The notes: generated by a model not told the origin, from the sequence alone. Positions 27,506 through 36,737 are shown, counted from the stretch's first letter. The stretch is 61,066 bases of DNA from Clostridium sp. AM49-4BH (GCF_003478335.1 NZ_QUFB01000015.1:2171-63236); one strand, 5' to 3'. A program made the numbers and translations.

Positions 27506-28867
27506 ATGATACACAAATTTAAAGCGAAAGGCTTGAATATTTTGCTCGATGTCAACAGTGGTGGAGTACATTTGATCGATGATGTGACATATGATCTGTT
27601 AGACTATGCACAGCCGCCTTTTGAGGAAGAATGTCCGACAAAATATATTGATGCGTTGAAGACAGATTATTCCGAGGAAGAGATTAAAGAGTCTTATGCA
27701 GATATTGTTGCTCTGTATCACGACAAGCTGTTGTTTAGTGAGGATATTTACGGAGATTTTGCAAATACAGCAGTAGAGTCTCCGATCAAGGCAATGTGCC
27801 TGCATATTGCACACGACTGTAATCTGCGCTGTAAGTACTGCTTTGCTTCTACGGGAGATTTCGGTACAGGACGTAAGTTGATGCCGTTAGAAGTAGGCAT
27901 TGCGGCAATTGACTTTTTGTTAGAGCACTCGATCGGACGTGAGAATTTGGAGGTTGATTTCTTTGGTGGAGAGCCTTTGATGAATTTTGAGGTAGTCAAA
28001 GAAATCGTGAAGTATGCTCGCAGCAAAGAAGAAGAATATCATAAAAATTTCCGTTTTACGATCACAACGAATGGCATGTTGTTGACCGATGACAAGATTG
28101 ATTATATCAATGAAGAAATGTCTAATGTCGTATTGTCTATCGACGGCCGTAAAGAAGTCAATGACCGTATGCGTGTAAAAGTTGATGGCAGCGGGTGTTA
28201 TGACCGCATTGTAGATAACTATAAGAAGTTAGTTGAGAAGCGCGGTGATAAGGAATATTATGTGCGTGGAACGTATACGAAATACAATTTGGACTTTTCA
28301 GAAGACGTAATGCATTTGTACAATGCAGGATTTGATCAGGTTTCTGTGGAACCGGTTATGGAAGATGAAAGTGTAGAATACGCAATCACAGAGAAAGATT
28401 TAGATCAGATCTATGCGGAGTATGACAAATTGGTGGATCAGATTGCGGAGATCAAGGATAACGGTGGAAGTATCAATTTCTTTCATTTCATGATCGATCT
28501 GGATCAGGGACCATGTGTGATCAAGAGACTGCGTGGCTGTGGTAGTGGCAACGAGTATGTTGCGATCACGCCGGATGGCGATATTTATCCATGTCATCAG
28601 TTTGTAGGTCATGAAGAGTATTGTATGGGTAATTTGGAGCAGGGAACGTTTAACACCGACATTAAAAAAGAATTTGCCGGTGCACATGTATATTCCAAAC
28701 CGACTTGCCGAGACTGCTGGGCAAAATTCTATTGCAGCGGTGGATGCAATGCGAACAATTATATTTATAATGGGGATATTCATGATGCTTATGAATTATC
28801 CTGTAAGATCATGCGCAAGCGTTTAGAGTGTGCGATCCTAAGTCAGGTTCGCGATATGCTGAAATAG
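27506..28867 (+). CDS. scfB: Radical-SAM SCIFF maturase (thioether-forming, SPASM domain)
   Basis: 453 residues. An N-terminal peptide-recognition (RRE-like) part starts MIHKFKAKGLNILLDV. The radical-SAM cluster HDCNLRCKYCFA (CxxxCxxC) is near residue 105, followed by FFGGEPL and ITTNGM. The C-terminal SPASM region is rich in cysteines (CGSGNEYVAI, YPCHQFVGHEEYC, CRDC, CSGGC) that bind two extra iron-sulfur clusters. The enzyme crosslinks the SCIFF cysteines to neighbouring residues. The start ATG 27506 is six bases after gaggat; the longer frame from 27425 would include the terminator hairpin. It forms one unit with scfA. Confidence 0.96.
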   Translation: MIHKFKAKGLNILLDVNSGGVHLIDDVTYDLLDYAQPPFEEECPTKYIDALKTDYSEEEIKESYADIVALYHDKLLFSEDIYGDFANTAVESPIKAMCLHIAHDCNLRCKYCFASTGDFGTGRKLMPLEVGIAAIDFLLEHSIGRENLEVDFFGGEPLMNFEVVKEIVKYARSKEEEYHKNFRFTITTNGMLLTDDKIDYINEEMSNVVLSIDGRKEVNDRMRVKVDGSGCYDRIVDNYKKLVEKRGDKEYYVRGTYTKYNLDFSEDVMHLYNAGFDQVSVEPVMEDESVEYAITEKDLDQIYAEYDKLVDQIAEIKDNGGSINFFHFMIDLDQGPCVIKRLRGCGSGNEYVAITPDGDIYPCHQFVGHEEYCMGNLEQGTFNTDIKKEFAGAHVYSKPTCRDCWAKFYCSGGCNANNYIYNGDIHDAYELSCKIMRKRLECAILSQVRDMLK

Positions 28868-28931
28868 GCGAGAGCGCAGAATGTGGTCTGAACAATAACT
28901 TCTGATATGGAAAGTTATCATTAAGTGGAAA

Positions 28932-28968
28932 AAATCCCGGTAACTGATTTGCAGTTTACCGGGATTTC
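28932..28968. terminator. Terminator hairpin after the SCIFF maturase
   Basis: aaatcccggtaa, then a short loop with gatttgcag, then ttaccgggattt and a T-rich tail (cttttctttg-like). With A-rich sequence on its left side it can serve both the maturase and the convergent orphan gene at 28998. Confidence 0.8.
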
Positions 28969-28997
28969 TTTCTTTGTAAATAGTTAGGTAATAATAC

Positions 28998-29557
28998 CTA
29001 ATCTATCAGCATTTCTAATAAATTTACATTCGTTGGCATATAAAATGCAGGAATCGGATAATTCTCATCATTGTAATTTCCTTTGGCAAAAATAGAACAG
29101 ATCCGCTCGTGTGTCTCTGTAGTATAAACCAGAGACAGTACTCTTGCTAAATGATTAAACATCAATGGAGAGATGCATACGCCCCACTCTTCCGAATCAT
29201 TTTCGTCAAATAGCTTTGGTGTGATGGCTAATGTCTTGCCATTTTTAGTATTTGTGGCTGTCAATTTCAAAAATCCGGTCTGAGGATCCGTCGTGCAGCT
29301 TAAAGTACAGATTCTTCGAAATTCTCTCGGAAATGCATTGTCTCCAATAAAGAAGAATTCACATCATTTAATGGATTGCATAAATCCTTAATGATCTGTT
29401 GCTTATCGCTTGTAATAAGATATATTAATTTGTCGATGCTCTTCTGGCTCATGACATCACTGTTAACAGAGCCTTTCTTAGCATTCAAAAAATCAACCAA
29501 TACATCAATTTCCTCTTGACTGAGTAAGGAATAACTTTGGCTTTGTATGGTATTCAT
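28998..29557 (-). pseudogene. Orphan gene (about 186 residues) split by a 1-base deletion
   Basis: Two minus-strand frames join into one. The first, from ATG 29557, reads LLSQEEIDVLVDFLNAKK...CNPLNDVNSS. The second is offset by one base and continues with FIGDNAFPREFRRICTLS, DPQTGFLKLTATN and ends NLLEMLID. The link is a short A run at 29347-29351 (T run on the coding strand) that seems to lack one base. I do not recognise the family. The N-terminal LSQEEIDVLVDFL resembles the start of FliM (LSQDEIDALL), the motif that meets CheY, but the rest is not FliM-like. It has no close neighbours on its strand. An extra in-frame base at 29349 would merge it. Confidence 0.6.
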
Positions 29558-29676
29558 AATCAGTACCTCCCGTTAAATCTATCACACATTTTGCATAATC
29601 ATAATTATATGCTCATTATACATGGTCTGAGCGTTTGTTTCAACTACGGATTAAAAAAAATAAAAGTGGGGATTCT

Positions 29677-29736
29677 GAATAAAAAGCAAAGTCAGTGCTT
29701 TGCATAACACCACATTGTGAGCAGATTCCTATAAAG
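29677..29736 (-). repeat. 58-bp dispersed element with its own terminator hairpin, copy 2
   Basis: Read on the minus strand it matches the copy at 12205-12263 with about five differences: ctttataggaa, ctcacaatgtggtgttatgc and a hairpin gcaaag/ctttgc followed by ttttt. It lies just before the start of a small spore-protein gene on the other strand. Confidence 0.6.
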
Positions 29737-29777
29737 TGAAAAGAAGAGTCTGCACAGAGAAAGGAGCGTGGTCTGGG

Positions 29778-29987
29778 ATGTTAGTAGGACCAAAAAAGAA
29801 TCCGGTGGAAATTTTAACGCCGGAGGACATTGTTAAGTTGCCGCAGCAGGAACAGCATAAGTGGGAGATCGCTGCAGAACTTGGATTGTTTGATAAGATC
29901 ATAGAACAGGGCTGGGAGGCTTTGACGGCACGGGAGAGTGGCAGGATCGGAGGAATGTTGGCTGCAGCTCAGAGAAAGAAAAAGTAG
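29778..29987 (+). CDS. Divergent alpha/beta-type small acid-soluble spore protein
   Basis: 69 residues. It keeps the two SASP motifs in altered form: KWEIAAELGLFDKI (compare KFKMEVANELGVPL of the gene at 26798) and GWEALTARESGRIGGML (compare GYNGDLTSKQNGSVGGEM). This shorter, more basic branch is common in Clostridia and is expected to bind spore DNA. ATG 29778 follows aaaggag; an in-frame upstream ATG at 29736 would add 14 residues and lies in the dispersed repeat. Confidence 0.78.
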   Translation: MLVGPKKNPVEILTPEDIVKLPQQEQHKWEIAAELGLFDKIIEQGWEALTARESGRIGGMLAAAQRKKK

Positions 29988-30051
29988 TTGACATTCCGAC
30001 AGGAGTATACTATTTTCTACATGGACACAATTATTTTTGAGGTGACAGATA

Positions 30052-30933
30052 ATGGGACATAAAAAGGAATATGAAGAGAAGCAGCGTCATGGTACGGTAG
30101 AACTGCCGCTGGGATTACACAAGATGGAATATCCGGAGGGAACAGACGCTATTTTTTATTTACATTGGCATCAGGAGTTTGAGTTTTTTGTCGTGACAAA
30201 GGGCAGTGTGCTGTTTATGGTCGACGAGAGAGAATATATGCTCCGCAAGGGAGATGGTATCTTTATCAATTCGAATCAGCTGCATTCTGCCAAAACAATA
30301 GATGGTCATGCATGTGCTTTTTTTGCGGTGGATTTTTCCTATCAGATATTAGCAGAGGATATTCATAGTCGTTTTGCCCAAAAATATATCCGACCGGTAC
30401 TGAATGGTGAGACGGAGTTTGCAGTTTATCTGGCAGGAGATGGAGAACAGTGGCAGCAGGAAGTGATCAGCTTGCTGCAGGATATCGGAGTGTGTCCGGA
30501 GCATGGTCTAACCGATCATGAACTCTTGGTTCGCAGTCGGATCTATGCAGTATGGGATCAGATGACACATCATGCAGCATATACAATGCGGGAAAAATCC
30601 GGGAAACACTCTTCGGAGCGTCTTGCACCGGTCGTAGAGTATATGCATCAGAATTACGCTTATGAGATCACGTTAGCAGAGCTGGCGGCACTTTTGCCCA
30701 TGAGCGAAGGTCAATTCTGTCGTGTTTTTAAGCAGGTGATGAAGCTTTCGCCAATGCAGTATTTAATGCGATATCGTATTTTACAAAGCTGTAGGATGCT
30801 GCAAGACACGGATAAAAAAGTTGGGGAGATTGCCAATTTGTCAGGTTTTAATAATATCAGTTATTTTAACAAAGTATTTTTGAATACGATCGGATGTACT
30901 CCAAAAGAGTATCGTGCGAATAGTATGTATTGA
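30052..30933 (+). CDS. AraC-family transcriptional regulator with cupin sensor
   Basis: 293 residues. The N-terminal cupin sensor (about residues 15-100) shows HWHQEFEFFVVTKGS and FINSNQLHSA, a sugar-binding layout. The C-terminal double helix-turn-helix (about 195-293) has LAALLPMSEGQFCRVFKQ, IANLSGFNNISYFNKVF and the TPKEYR end typical of AraC/XylS DNA-binding domains. It likely controls a sugar-related gene set, possibly including the phosphatase directly downstream (14 bases from stop to start). The inducer is unknown. Confidence 0.92.
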   Translation: MGHKKEYEEKQRHGTVELPLGLHKMEYPEGTDAIFYLHWHQEFEFFVVTKGSVLFMVDEREYMLRKGDGIFINSNQLHSAKTIDGHACAFFAVDFSYQILAEDIHSRFAQKYIRPVLNGETEFAVYLAGDGEQWQQEVISLLQDIGVCPEHGLTDHELLVRSRIYAVWDQMTHHAAYTMREKSGKHSSERLAPVVEYMHQNYAYEITLAELAALLPMSEGQFCRVFKQVMKLSPMQYLMRYRILQSCRMLQDTDKKVGEIANLSGFNNISYFNKVFLNTIGCTPKEYRANSMY

Positions 30934-30946
30934 TGGAGGAATGAGG

Positions 30947-31624
30947 ATGGTTTATTATAAAACGATTTTAGAGGCAGCAAAGCATTTTGAAGAGAAGAAA
31001 GCGTTCTTGTTCGACATGGATGGACTGATATTTGACACAGAACAATTATTCATGGAGCAGCTTGCAATCGTCATGAAAGAACATGGGTATACTTTGACAA
31101 AAGAGTTTTATATACAAAGTCTTGGGTTGACGGGAGAAACCCTGAAAAGCCTGATGTGTGGTGCGTATGGGGAAGAGTATCCTTTTGCAGAACTTAGCGC
31201 AGAGAGCCGCAGAAGGGTCAGTATCGTTGCTGAGACAGTGGGACTGAGGGTAAAGCCTGGAATCCGGCAATTGCTCGGGTGGCTGTGTGAGCATCATAAG
31301 AACTGTGCGGTCGTTTCTTCCACGCACGCAAAATATGTACGAAAATACTTAGAATATGCGGGGATAGATTCTTATTTTAAGGAAGTGATCGGTGGAGATA
31401 TGGTGGAAAGATCCAAGCCGGAGCCGGATATTTTTCTTTTGGGCTGTGAAAAGACCGGGGTAACGCCAGAGGAGGCGGTGGTTCTGGAAGATTCTGAAAA
31501 TGGTATTCGCAGTGCGTCAAGAGCCGGGATCGCGACGATCTGTGTGCCGGATCTAAAATATCCGGGAGAACAGGTGCTGCCGCTGATCGATGTTATTGTC
31601 ACAGCCGGAGAAATAACGGAATGA
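30947..31624 (+). CDS. HAD-superfamily phosphatase (beta-phosphoglucomutase-like)
   Basis: 225 residues. HAD motif I is FLFDMDGLIFDTE with the nucleophile Asp, motif II is VVSST, motif III is the lysine in ERSKPEPDIF, and motif IV is VLEDSENGI. A helical cap lies between motifs I and II, the subclass I cap found in phosphoglucomutase and sugar-phosphate phosphatases. ATG 30947 is six bases after ggagga. It probably forms an operon with the AraC gene, so its substrate may be the sugar that regulator senses; this is inferred. Confidence 0.88.
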   Translation: MVYYKTILEAAKHFEEKKAFLFDMDGLIFDTEQLFMEQLAIVMKEHGYTLTKEFYIQSLGLTGETLKSLMCGAYGEEYPFAELSAESRRRVSIVAETVGLRVKPGIRQLLGWLCEHHKNCAVVSSTHAKYVRKYLEYAGIDSYFKEVIGGDMVERSKPEPDIFLLGCEKTGVTPEEAVVLEDSENGIRSASRAGIATICVPDLKYPGEQVLPLIDVIVTAGEITE

Positions 31625-31629
31625 CCGGA

Positions 31630-32568
31630 TCATTTTTTGGAACAGTGTCGAAATAATACTATGCAGCTTATCAGAGAGATCACACCGATCAAAGTGCACA
31701 ATGTCGAAACCGTGCCGAGCGTGAGAACTGCGTAGTCAAAATGCATCAGACATTGTCGGATGCACAGAAAATCCAAAATACATATAATAAACAGTGCGAT
31801 CAGCAGATAAATGCGGATCGTTACTAAATGGGGGCGAAGCGGTGTATTGCCCCTGCTTTCCGTATAATGTCGAATTGCAGATGCAGTTCGGCTTTTTTGA
31901 TGGGCAACGGTATACCAGCCGACCGCAAAAAATGAGATGCAGTGGCTTTCGTACAATACATTGTGTACACCGGATAAAAACATCATACTGACAAACCACA
32001 GAAAGATATTTTGTAATGATGCAAATTTTGTGATCTGTTGGAAATACGATTGATATACAAAGAACAGGAGGCAGGAGAGTATTGCAGCGGTTACGGTGGA
32101 GATGATCTGCAAATGTCCTGCTTTTTGACGCAGTGTGGTCGCATTTGGAACGGAACTGCTAAGCAGTGTGCGAAGTCTGCGGCGGCAAATAGACGAAATG
32201 CCGTAAAAACAGACACAGACAATAGCGCAGACACAGTAAGCCCCTGCCAGAGGAAAGGCGATCAGTCTGCGTACCACCCACAAAAGACAACAGATAGGAA
32301 GCAGTACACTGACAGCTCCTGTCAGATCGCTTAAAAGGAGATACAGACAGGAGAGCGGCTGGTGGCTGCGTACGATGTCTTTGCAGTAACGCTGCAGATT
32401 GAACCCTCGGAATCGGTTTGGCGCAATCCCTGCTCTTGCTGCCTGTGCACTGCGCGTTTGTTCGCGTTCTATTTCGTCGTTTATTTGCTGCTCCGTCAAG
32501 ATAGAACCTGCTTCTTCGCGAAACAGCGCAGCAAAATCACGATCTGTGACGGGTGTATCTTGTACCAT
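31630..32568 (-). CDS. Polytopic membrane protein of unknown function
   Basis: 312 residues. A soluble N-terminal stretch (residues 1-80) with acidic, Gln-rich helices (LTEQQINDEIEREQ) is followed by about six hydrophobic segments (LYLLLSDLTGAVSVLLPICCLL, LAGAYCVCAIVCVC-type, TVTAAILSCLLFFVY, IYLLIALFIICILDFL and one at the C-terminus). I do not recognise the family. It is on the minus strand with two other unknown genes, and its start has gaggat upstream. It is convergent with the HAD gene. Confidence 0.7.
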   Translation of the reverse strand: MVQDTPVTDRDFAALFREEAGSILTEQQINDEIEREQTRSAQAARAGIAPNRFRGFNLQRYCKDIVRSHQPLSCLYLLLSDLTGAVSVLLPICCLLWVVRRLIAFPLAGAYCVCAIVCVCFYGISSICRRRLRTLLSSSVPNATTLRQKAGHLQIISTVTAAILSCLLFFVYQSYFQQITKFASLQNIFLWFVSMMFLSGVHNVLYESHCISFFAVGWYTVAHQKSRTASAIRHYTESRGNTPLRPHLVTIRIYLLIALFIICILDFLCIRQCLMHFDYAVLTLGTVSTLCTLIGVISLISCIVLFRHCSKK

Positions 32569-32636
32569 AGATTATCCTCATTTCCAGTAGGAATGCGTTT
32601 GCATTGTACTATATTTGTGATTCGTAAACGGGGACA

Positions 32637-32924
32637 TTAACGGCTCAGACCGGATTGGAGAAAGGGTTTGATAAATTCATATTGCTTTTGACCGGAAGCA
32701 GATAAATTCTCTGTGAACAGCTCCGTAAGTAACTCATTCTCCTCTGCGGTGAAACGGATGTTTTCACGATCTATCTGCGTTTTCCATTCCATCAATGCCG
32801 GAAGTGCTTCTGTGATCGTGTGTCCCTGCAGATGACCAGTCAACTGTAAGATCATTTCCTGCTTTTTAGGATCCAGAGAACGGAATTTTTCATTGTTCTG
32901 CCATGGGTGAAGTTGTTGTGTCAT
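32637..32924 (-). CDS. Small unknown protein (95 residues)
   Basis: 95 residues, predicted to be all helical, starting MTQQLHPWQNNEKF. Its C-terminal segment LLTELFTENLSASGQKQYEF is similar in pattern to the C-terminus of the gene directly upstream (LMEFLLSQLAPEQKSTFEQF). The two may therefore be distant duplicates or partners. The ATG at 32924 follows gaaagga. Its first 35 bases overlap the upstream gene. The family is unknown. Confidence 0.62.
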   Translation of the reverse strand: MTQQLHPWQNNEKFRSLDPKKQEMILQLTGHLQGHTITEALPALMEWKTQIDRENIRFTAEENELLTELFTENLSASGQKQYEFIKPFLQSGLSR

Positions 32925-33423
32925 AGGCGTTCCTTTCTGGTGACTGGCACCGTCCATTATACATGATTTGTTGAAATTGTTCAAAGGTGGATTTTTGCTC
33001 CGGCGCAAGCTGAGATAACAAAAATTCCATCAATTGACTGTTGGGTGAATTGCTGCCGGTGTCTGTAAGATCAGCTGCGGGATGTGATTTTTGAAATTCC
33101 CGATAGCTTCGAAACAGGCGGTTAGCTTGTAAAACATTTAAGACAGTCTGGACAAAATCAGCTTCTTTTGGAGTACAGTACTCACGAATACATTGCAGCA
33201 TTGTCTCAGGATTTGGTGTGAAATCCGGTGCAGACGGCTGGCCCTCTAATGAGAGTCCGGCAGCCTCCAGACTATACCGTTCATCGCTTTGCCCTCTGGC
33301 GGTATGGATCAATGCATCTGCCTGCAGCATGATCTCAATAGCACGCCTGCTTTCCGGCATTGCATAAGGAAGTGCTGCTTTAAGCATTGCCATGTGTCGG
33401 TTGTGATCGGGTGGTACTTGCAT
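32890..33423 (-). CDS. Unknown protein (177 residues) with a helical C-terminal motif
   Basis: 177 residues, starting MQVPPDHNRHMAMLKAALP. It is helical and Gln-rich with an acidic middle. The C-terminal motif resembles that of the following gene. The start at 33423 has aaaggagg at good spacing. A longer frame to 33711 has no ribosome site and is not used. It overlaps the next gene by 35 bases, so the pair is one transcription unit, probably together with the membrane protein at 31630. No catalytic motif is visible. Confidence 0.65.
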   Translation of the reverse strand: MQVPPDHNRHMAMLKAALPYAMPESRRAIEIMLQADALIHTARGQSDERYSLEAAGLSLEGQPSAPDFTPNPETMLQCIREYCTPKEADFVQTVLNVLQANRLFRSYREFQKSHPAADLTDTGSNSPNSQLMEFLLSQLAPEQKSTFEQFQQIMYNGRCQSPERNAYDTTTSPMAEQ

Positions 33424-33545
33424 AGTATTTCCTCCTTTTTTAGGCGACAACTGCAGTATGGATATTTTGTGTATTTTGCATAGAAATCCGGTGCAGTGTT
33501 CTATATACGATATGCATCCGGGTGACAAGTCAGAACAAATTATAG

Positions 33546-33574
33546 TTGAGATTTTTGAGAATATCGTGTATTCT
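33546..33574 (+). promoter_or_regulatory. Sigma-A type promoter of the PurO-AICARFT operon
   Basis: ttgaga (33546-33551), a 17-base spacer and tattct (33569-33574). The expected start of the transcript is near 33580, right at the leader hairpin below. Confidence 0.6.
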
Positions 33575-33578
33575 AATA

Positions 33579-33629
33579 CCGTCTCCTGATGCAGGCATAC
33601 CCGCAGGAGACGGAGAGGCTGGTGTATGC
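33579..33629 (+). ncRNA. Candidate pseudoknot leader of the purine operon
   Basis: ccgtctcctg (33579-33588) and caggagacgg (33604-33613) form a perfect 10-bp stem with a 15-base loop. The loop contains gcatac (33595-33600), which is exactly complementary to gtatgc (33624-33629), just before the ribosome site agaggag (33635). This is an H-type pseudoknot arrangement placed at the 5' end of the mRNA of a purine gene. It does not match the ZTP, purine or preQ1 riboswitch consensus as I know them. An alternative small hairpin, cctg/atg/cagg, competes with the stem. Confidence 0.4.
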
Positions 33630-33646
33630 AGAAAAGAGGAGAAGCA

Positions 33647-34360
33647 ATGCAAATGATATCATTGGAGCAGGAGTTAAAGCAGAATGCGTATCCGGGACGA
33701 GGCATCGTCATTGGGCAGTCTGCAAATGGAAAGTATGCGGTGACCGCTTATTTTATTATGGGAAGAAGCGAAAACAGCCGTAATCGCGTTTTTGTTGAAG
33801 ATGGTGATGGGATCCGTACTCAGGCATTTGATCCATCGAAATTAAGCGATCCGAGCCTGATCATATATGCACCGGTACGTGTACTCGGTAATAAAACTAT
33901 TGTAACAAATGGTGATCAGACAGATACCATTTATGAGTTGATGGATAAACAGATGACATTCGAACAGGCATTGCGCACAAGAGAATTTGAGCCGGATGCA
34001 CCAAATTATACGCCGCGTATTTCCGGCATTATGCATGTGGATCAGGGAAATTACAGTTACGCTATGTCTATCTTGAAAAGCAACAATGGCAATGGTGATT
34101 CCTGCAATCGTTATACGTTTGCTTATCAGCAGCCGGTAGCAGGCGAAGGCCATTTTATACATACGTATCAGTGCGATGGCGATCCGCTTCCAAGCTTTGA
34201 GGGAGAGCCAAAGTTAGTAGCGATTCCGGACGATATGAAAGCATTTACGGATATGCTTTGGAACAGCTTAAATGAGGATAACAAAGTATCGCTGTTTGTT
34301 CGTTATATCGACATTGCTACAGGCGAGGCAGAGTCTGTGATCGTTAATAAAAATAAATAA
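33647..34360 (+). CDS. IMP cyclohydrolase, PurO type
   Basis: 237 residues of the PurO-like IMP cyclohydrolase family, which closes the purine ring (FAICAR to IMP). The signs are NAYPGRGIVIGQSANGKY at the start, a second FEPDAPNYTPRISG block and the GEGHFIHTY motif. It is distinct from the two-domain PurH of most bacteria: the transformylase is a separate gene directly downstream, together replacing PurH. ATG 33647 is six bases after agagga; a longer frame from 33626 is possible. The leader holds a candidate regulatory pseudoknot. Confidence 0.9.
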   Translation: MQMISLEQELKQNAYPGRGIVIGQSANGKYAVTAYFIMGRSENSRNRVFVEDGDGIRTQAFDPSKLSDPSLIIYAPVRVLGNKTIVTNGDQTDTIYELMDKQMTFEQALRTREFEPDAPNYTPRISGIMHVDQGNYSYAMSILKSNNGNGDSCNRYTFAYQQPVAGEGHFIHTYQCDGDPLPSFEGEPKLVAIPDDMKAFTDMLWNSLNEDNKVSLFVRYIDIATGEAESVIVNKNK

Positions 34361-34397
34361 AACTATAATCTTATATTGAAAATGGAGGAATTAGTTC

Positions 34398-35572
34398 ATG
34401 AAAGAATTAGAATTAAAATATGGATGTAATCCAAATCAGAAACCATCTAAGATTTATATGCAGGAAGGCGAGCTGCCGATCACGGTATTAAACGGTAAGC
34501 CGGGGTATATTAATTTTTTGGATGCGTTCAACGGCTGGCAGCTTGTGCGCGAATTAAAGAAAGCCACGGGACTTCCGGCAGCCACCTCGTTTAAGCATGT
34601 TTCACCTGCAGGTGCGGCTGTTGGTCTTCCGCTTAGTGAAGTGGAAGCAAAGATTTACTGGGTGGACGATCTTGGCGAATTGACACCATTAGCGGCAGCT
34701 ATGCAAGAGCGCGTGGCGCAGACAGAATGTCTTCTTACGGAGATTTTATTGCGTTATCTGATGTGTGTGATGTGTGTACCGCTAAAATGATAAAGAGAGA
34801 GTTCTCAGATGGTATTATTGCACCGGGTTACGAGCCGGAAGCATTGGAATATCTTAAGGGAAAGAAAAAAGGAAATTATGCGATCATTCAGATCGATCCG
34901 GAATATGAGCCGGCACCGATCGAGCATAAAGAAGTGTTTGGTGTGACTTTCGAGCAGGGAAGAAATGAGTTGAATATTGATGAGCATTTCTTTGATGATG
35001 TTGTAACAGAGAATAAAGACATTCCACAGCAGGCAAAGATCGATATGGCGATCGCAATGATCACGTTGAAATACACACAGTCTAACTCCGTATGTTTTGT
35101 GAAGAACGGACAGGCGATCGGTATTGGTGCCGGACAGCAGTCACGTATTCATTGTACCCGTTTGGCAGGCAACAAGGCAGATAACTGGCTTTTGCGTCAG
35201 TCTCCACAGGTGCTTTCGCTTCCGTTCAAAGAGGGAATGAAACGTGCAGACCGCGACAATGCGATCGATCTTTACATCGGTGAGGATTATATGGATGTAT
35301 TGGCAGATGGCGAGTGGGAACGCGTATTTACGGAGAAACCGCCGGTATTTACCAAAGAGGAGAAACAGGCGTGGATCTCTCAGGCAACAGATGTTGTTTG
35401 TGGTTCAGATGCGTTTTTCCCATTTAGTGACAATGTAGAGAGAGCATTCCGCAGTGGTGTAAAATATATTGCACAGCCGGGTGGCTCCATTCGTGACAAT
35501 GATGTGATCGAAGCATGTAATAAGCATGGTATCGCAATGAGCTTTACAGGCATCCGTCTGTTCCATCATTAA
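34398..35572 (+). pseudogene. AICAR formyltransferase (PurH-like, stand-alone), interrupted by a 1-base deletion
   Basis: Enzyme that formylates AICAR with 10-formyl-THF. The first frame has [14 protein letters not shown] and [12 protein letters not shown], a block shared with the AICARFT domain of PurH. The second frame has [49 protein letters not shown] and the C-terminal AQPGGSIRD. Between them, gctatgcaaga should read gcttatgcaaga (one T missing near 34700), which gives [15 protein letters not shown] as in relatives. The joined length is about 391 residues. A sequencing deletion is more likely than true loss, because the gene is essential to purine synthesis. Confidence 0.87.
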
Positions 35573-35627
35573 TGCGAGTTCGTAAGAAAGGTCGAATGCG
35601 GTTGTACGCATCGAAATGGAAAGAAAT

Positions 35628-36737
35628 ATGGCAGGATCAACATTTGGAAATTTATTTCGCGTGACGACTTGGGGTGAATCACATGGACGCGGTATTGGTG
35701 TGGTTGTAGATGGCTGCCCTGCAGGGCTTCCATTGGATGAGCAGACAGTGCAGCAGTACCTGAACCGACGCAAGCCGGGACAGACAAAGTATTCTACACC
35801 TCGCAAAGAAGATGATCTGGTAGAGATTCAGTCAGGTGTCTTTGAGGGGAAAACAACGGGAACGCCGATATCCATGGTGGTATACAATAAAACACAGCGG
35901 TCTTCTGATTATTCGGAGATTGCATCCTACTATCGCCCTGGGCACGCAGACTATACGTTTGATCAAAAATATGGATTTCGAGATTATCGCGGTGGTGGCC
36001 GCTCCTCCGGTCGGGAGACGATCGGACGTGTTGCCGGAGGCGCTGTGGCATTGGAAGTGCTTCGGGCACTGGGAGTTGAGGTTTATGCGTACAGTAAGGA
36101 GATTGCCGGTATTGTGATCGATCCAAAGCGTGCAGACCGCAGCAATATCAGCAAGAGTCCATTGTATATGCCGGATCTGGAAGCGTCTGCACAGGCAGAA
36201 GATGCTCTTATGGCATGTATGCAGGAGCAGGATTCTGCAGGCGGTGTGATCGAGTGTGTGGTTCATGGAATGCCGGTTGGCGTTGGTGAACCGGTATTTG
36301 ACAAGCTGGATGCAAAACTTGCGCAGGCAGTTATGTCGATCGGGGCTGTCAAAGGAGTAGAGATCGGTGATGGATTTTTGGCAGCACAAAGCCGTGGTTC
36401 ACAGTTTAACGACAGTTTTGTTGTGCACAACGGCGCTGTTTGTACTAAGACAAATCATGCCGGCGGAATTTTAGGTGGTATTAGTGATGGCTGTGACATT
36501 ATTCTCCGTGCGGCAGTAAAGCCGACACCATCCATTGCGTCTGCGCAGGAGACGATCGGTCGTGACGGCGCAGAGAGGGAGATTCATATCAAAGGCCGGC
36601 ATGATCCGATCATTGTACCTCGTGCCGTAGTAGTGGTAGAATCTATGACGGCGATCACCTTGTTAGACTTGCTGATGATGTCGATGACTTCTCGTCTTGA
36701 CCGGATGCAGCATTATTTTGGGATTGACCCGGAATAG
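35628..36737 (+). CDS. aroC: Chorismate synthase
   Basis: 369 residues. The signatures are [17 protein letters not shown] at the start, [15 protein letters not shown] (FMN and substrate site) and [15 protein letters not shown] near the end. It forms chorismate from EPSP, the last shared step to aromatic amino acids. ATG 35628 is preferred to ATG 35616, as relatives begin MAGSTFG. It follows the AICAR transformylase gene by 55 bases. Confidence 0.96.
   Translation: MAGSTFGNLFRVTTWGESHGRGIGVVVDGCPAGLPLDEQTVQQYLNRRKPGQTKYSTPRKEDDLVEIQSGVFEGKTTGTPISMVVYNKTQRSSDYSEIASYYRPGHADYTFDQKYGFRDYRGGGRSSGRETIGRVAGGAVALEVLRALGVEVYAYSKEIAGIVIDPKRADRSNISKSPLYMPDLEASAQAEDALMACMQEQDSAGGVIECVVHGMPVGVGEPVFDKLDAKLAQAVMSIGAVKGVEIGDGFLAAQSRGSQFNDSFVVHNGAVCTKTNHAGGILGGISDGCDIILRAAVKPTPSIASAQETIGRDGAEREIHIKGRHDPIIVPRAVVVVESMTAITLLDLLMMSMTSRLDRMQHYFGIDPE

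Noticed and set aside
33579..33629. Known ZTP or purine riboswitch
   Set aside because: The conserved core bases of those motifs are not present; only a generic stem plus loop pairing is seen.
33424..33711. N-terminal extension of the 177-residue minus-strand gene
   Set aside because: A strong aaaggagg site stands at the internal start 33423, and the extension is Cys-rich and unlike the rest.
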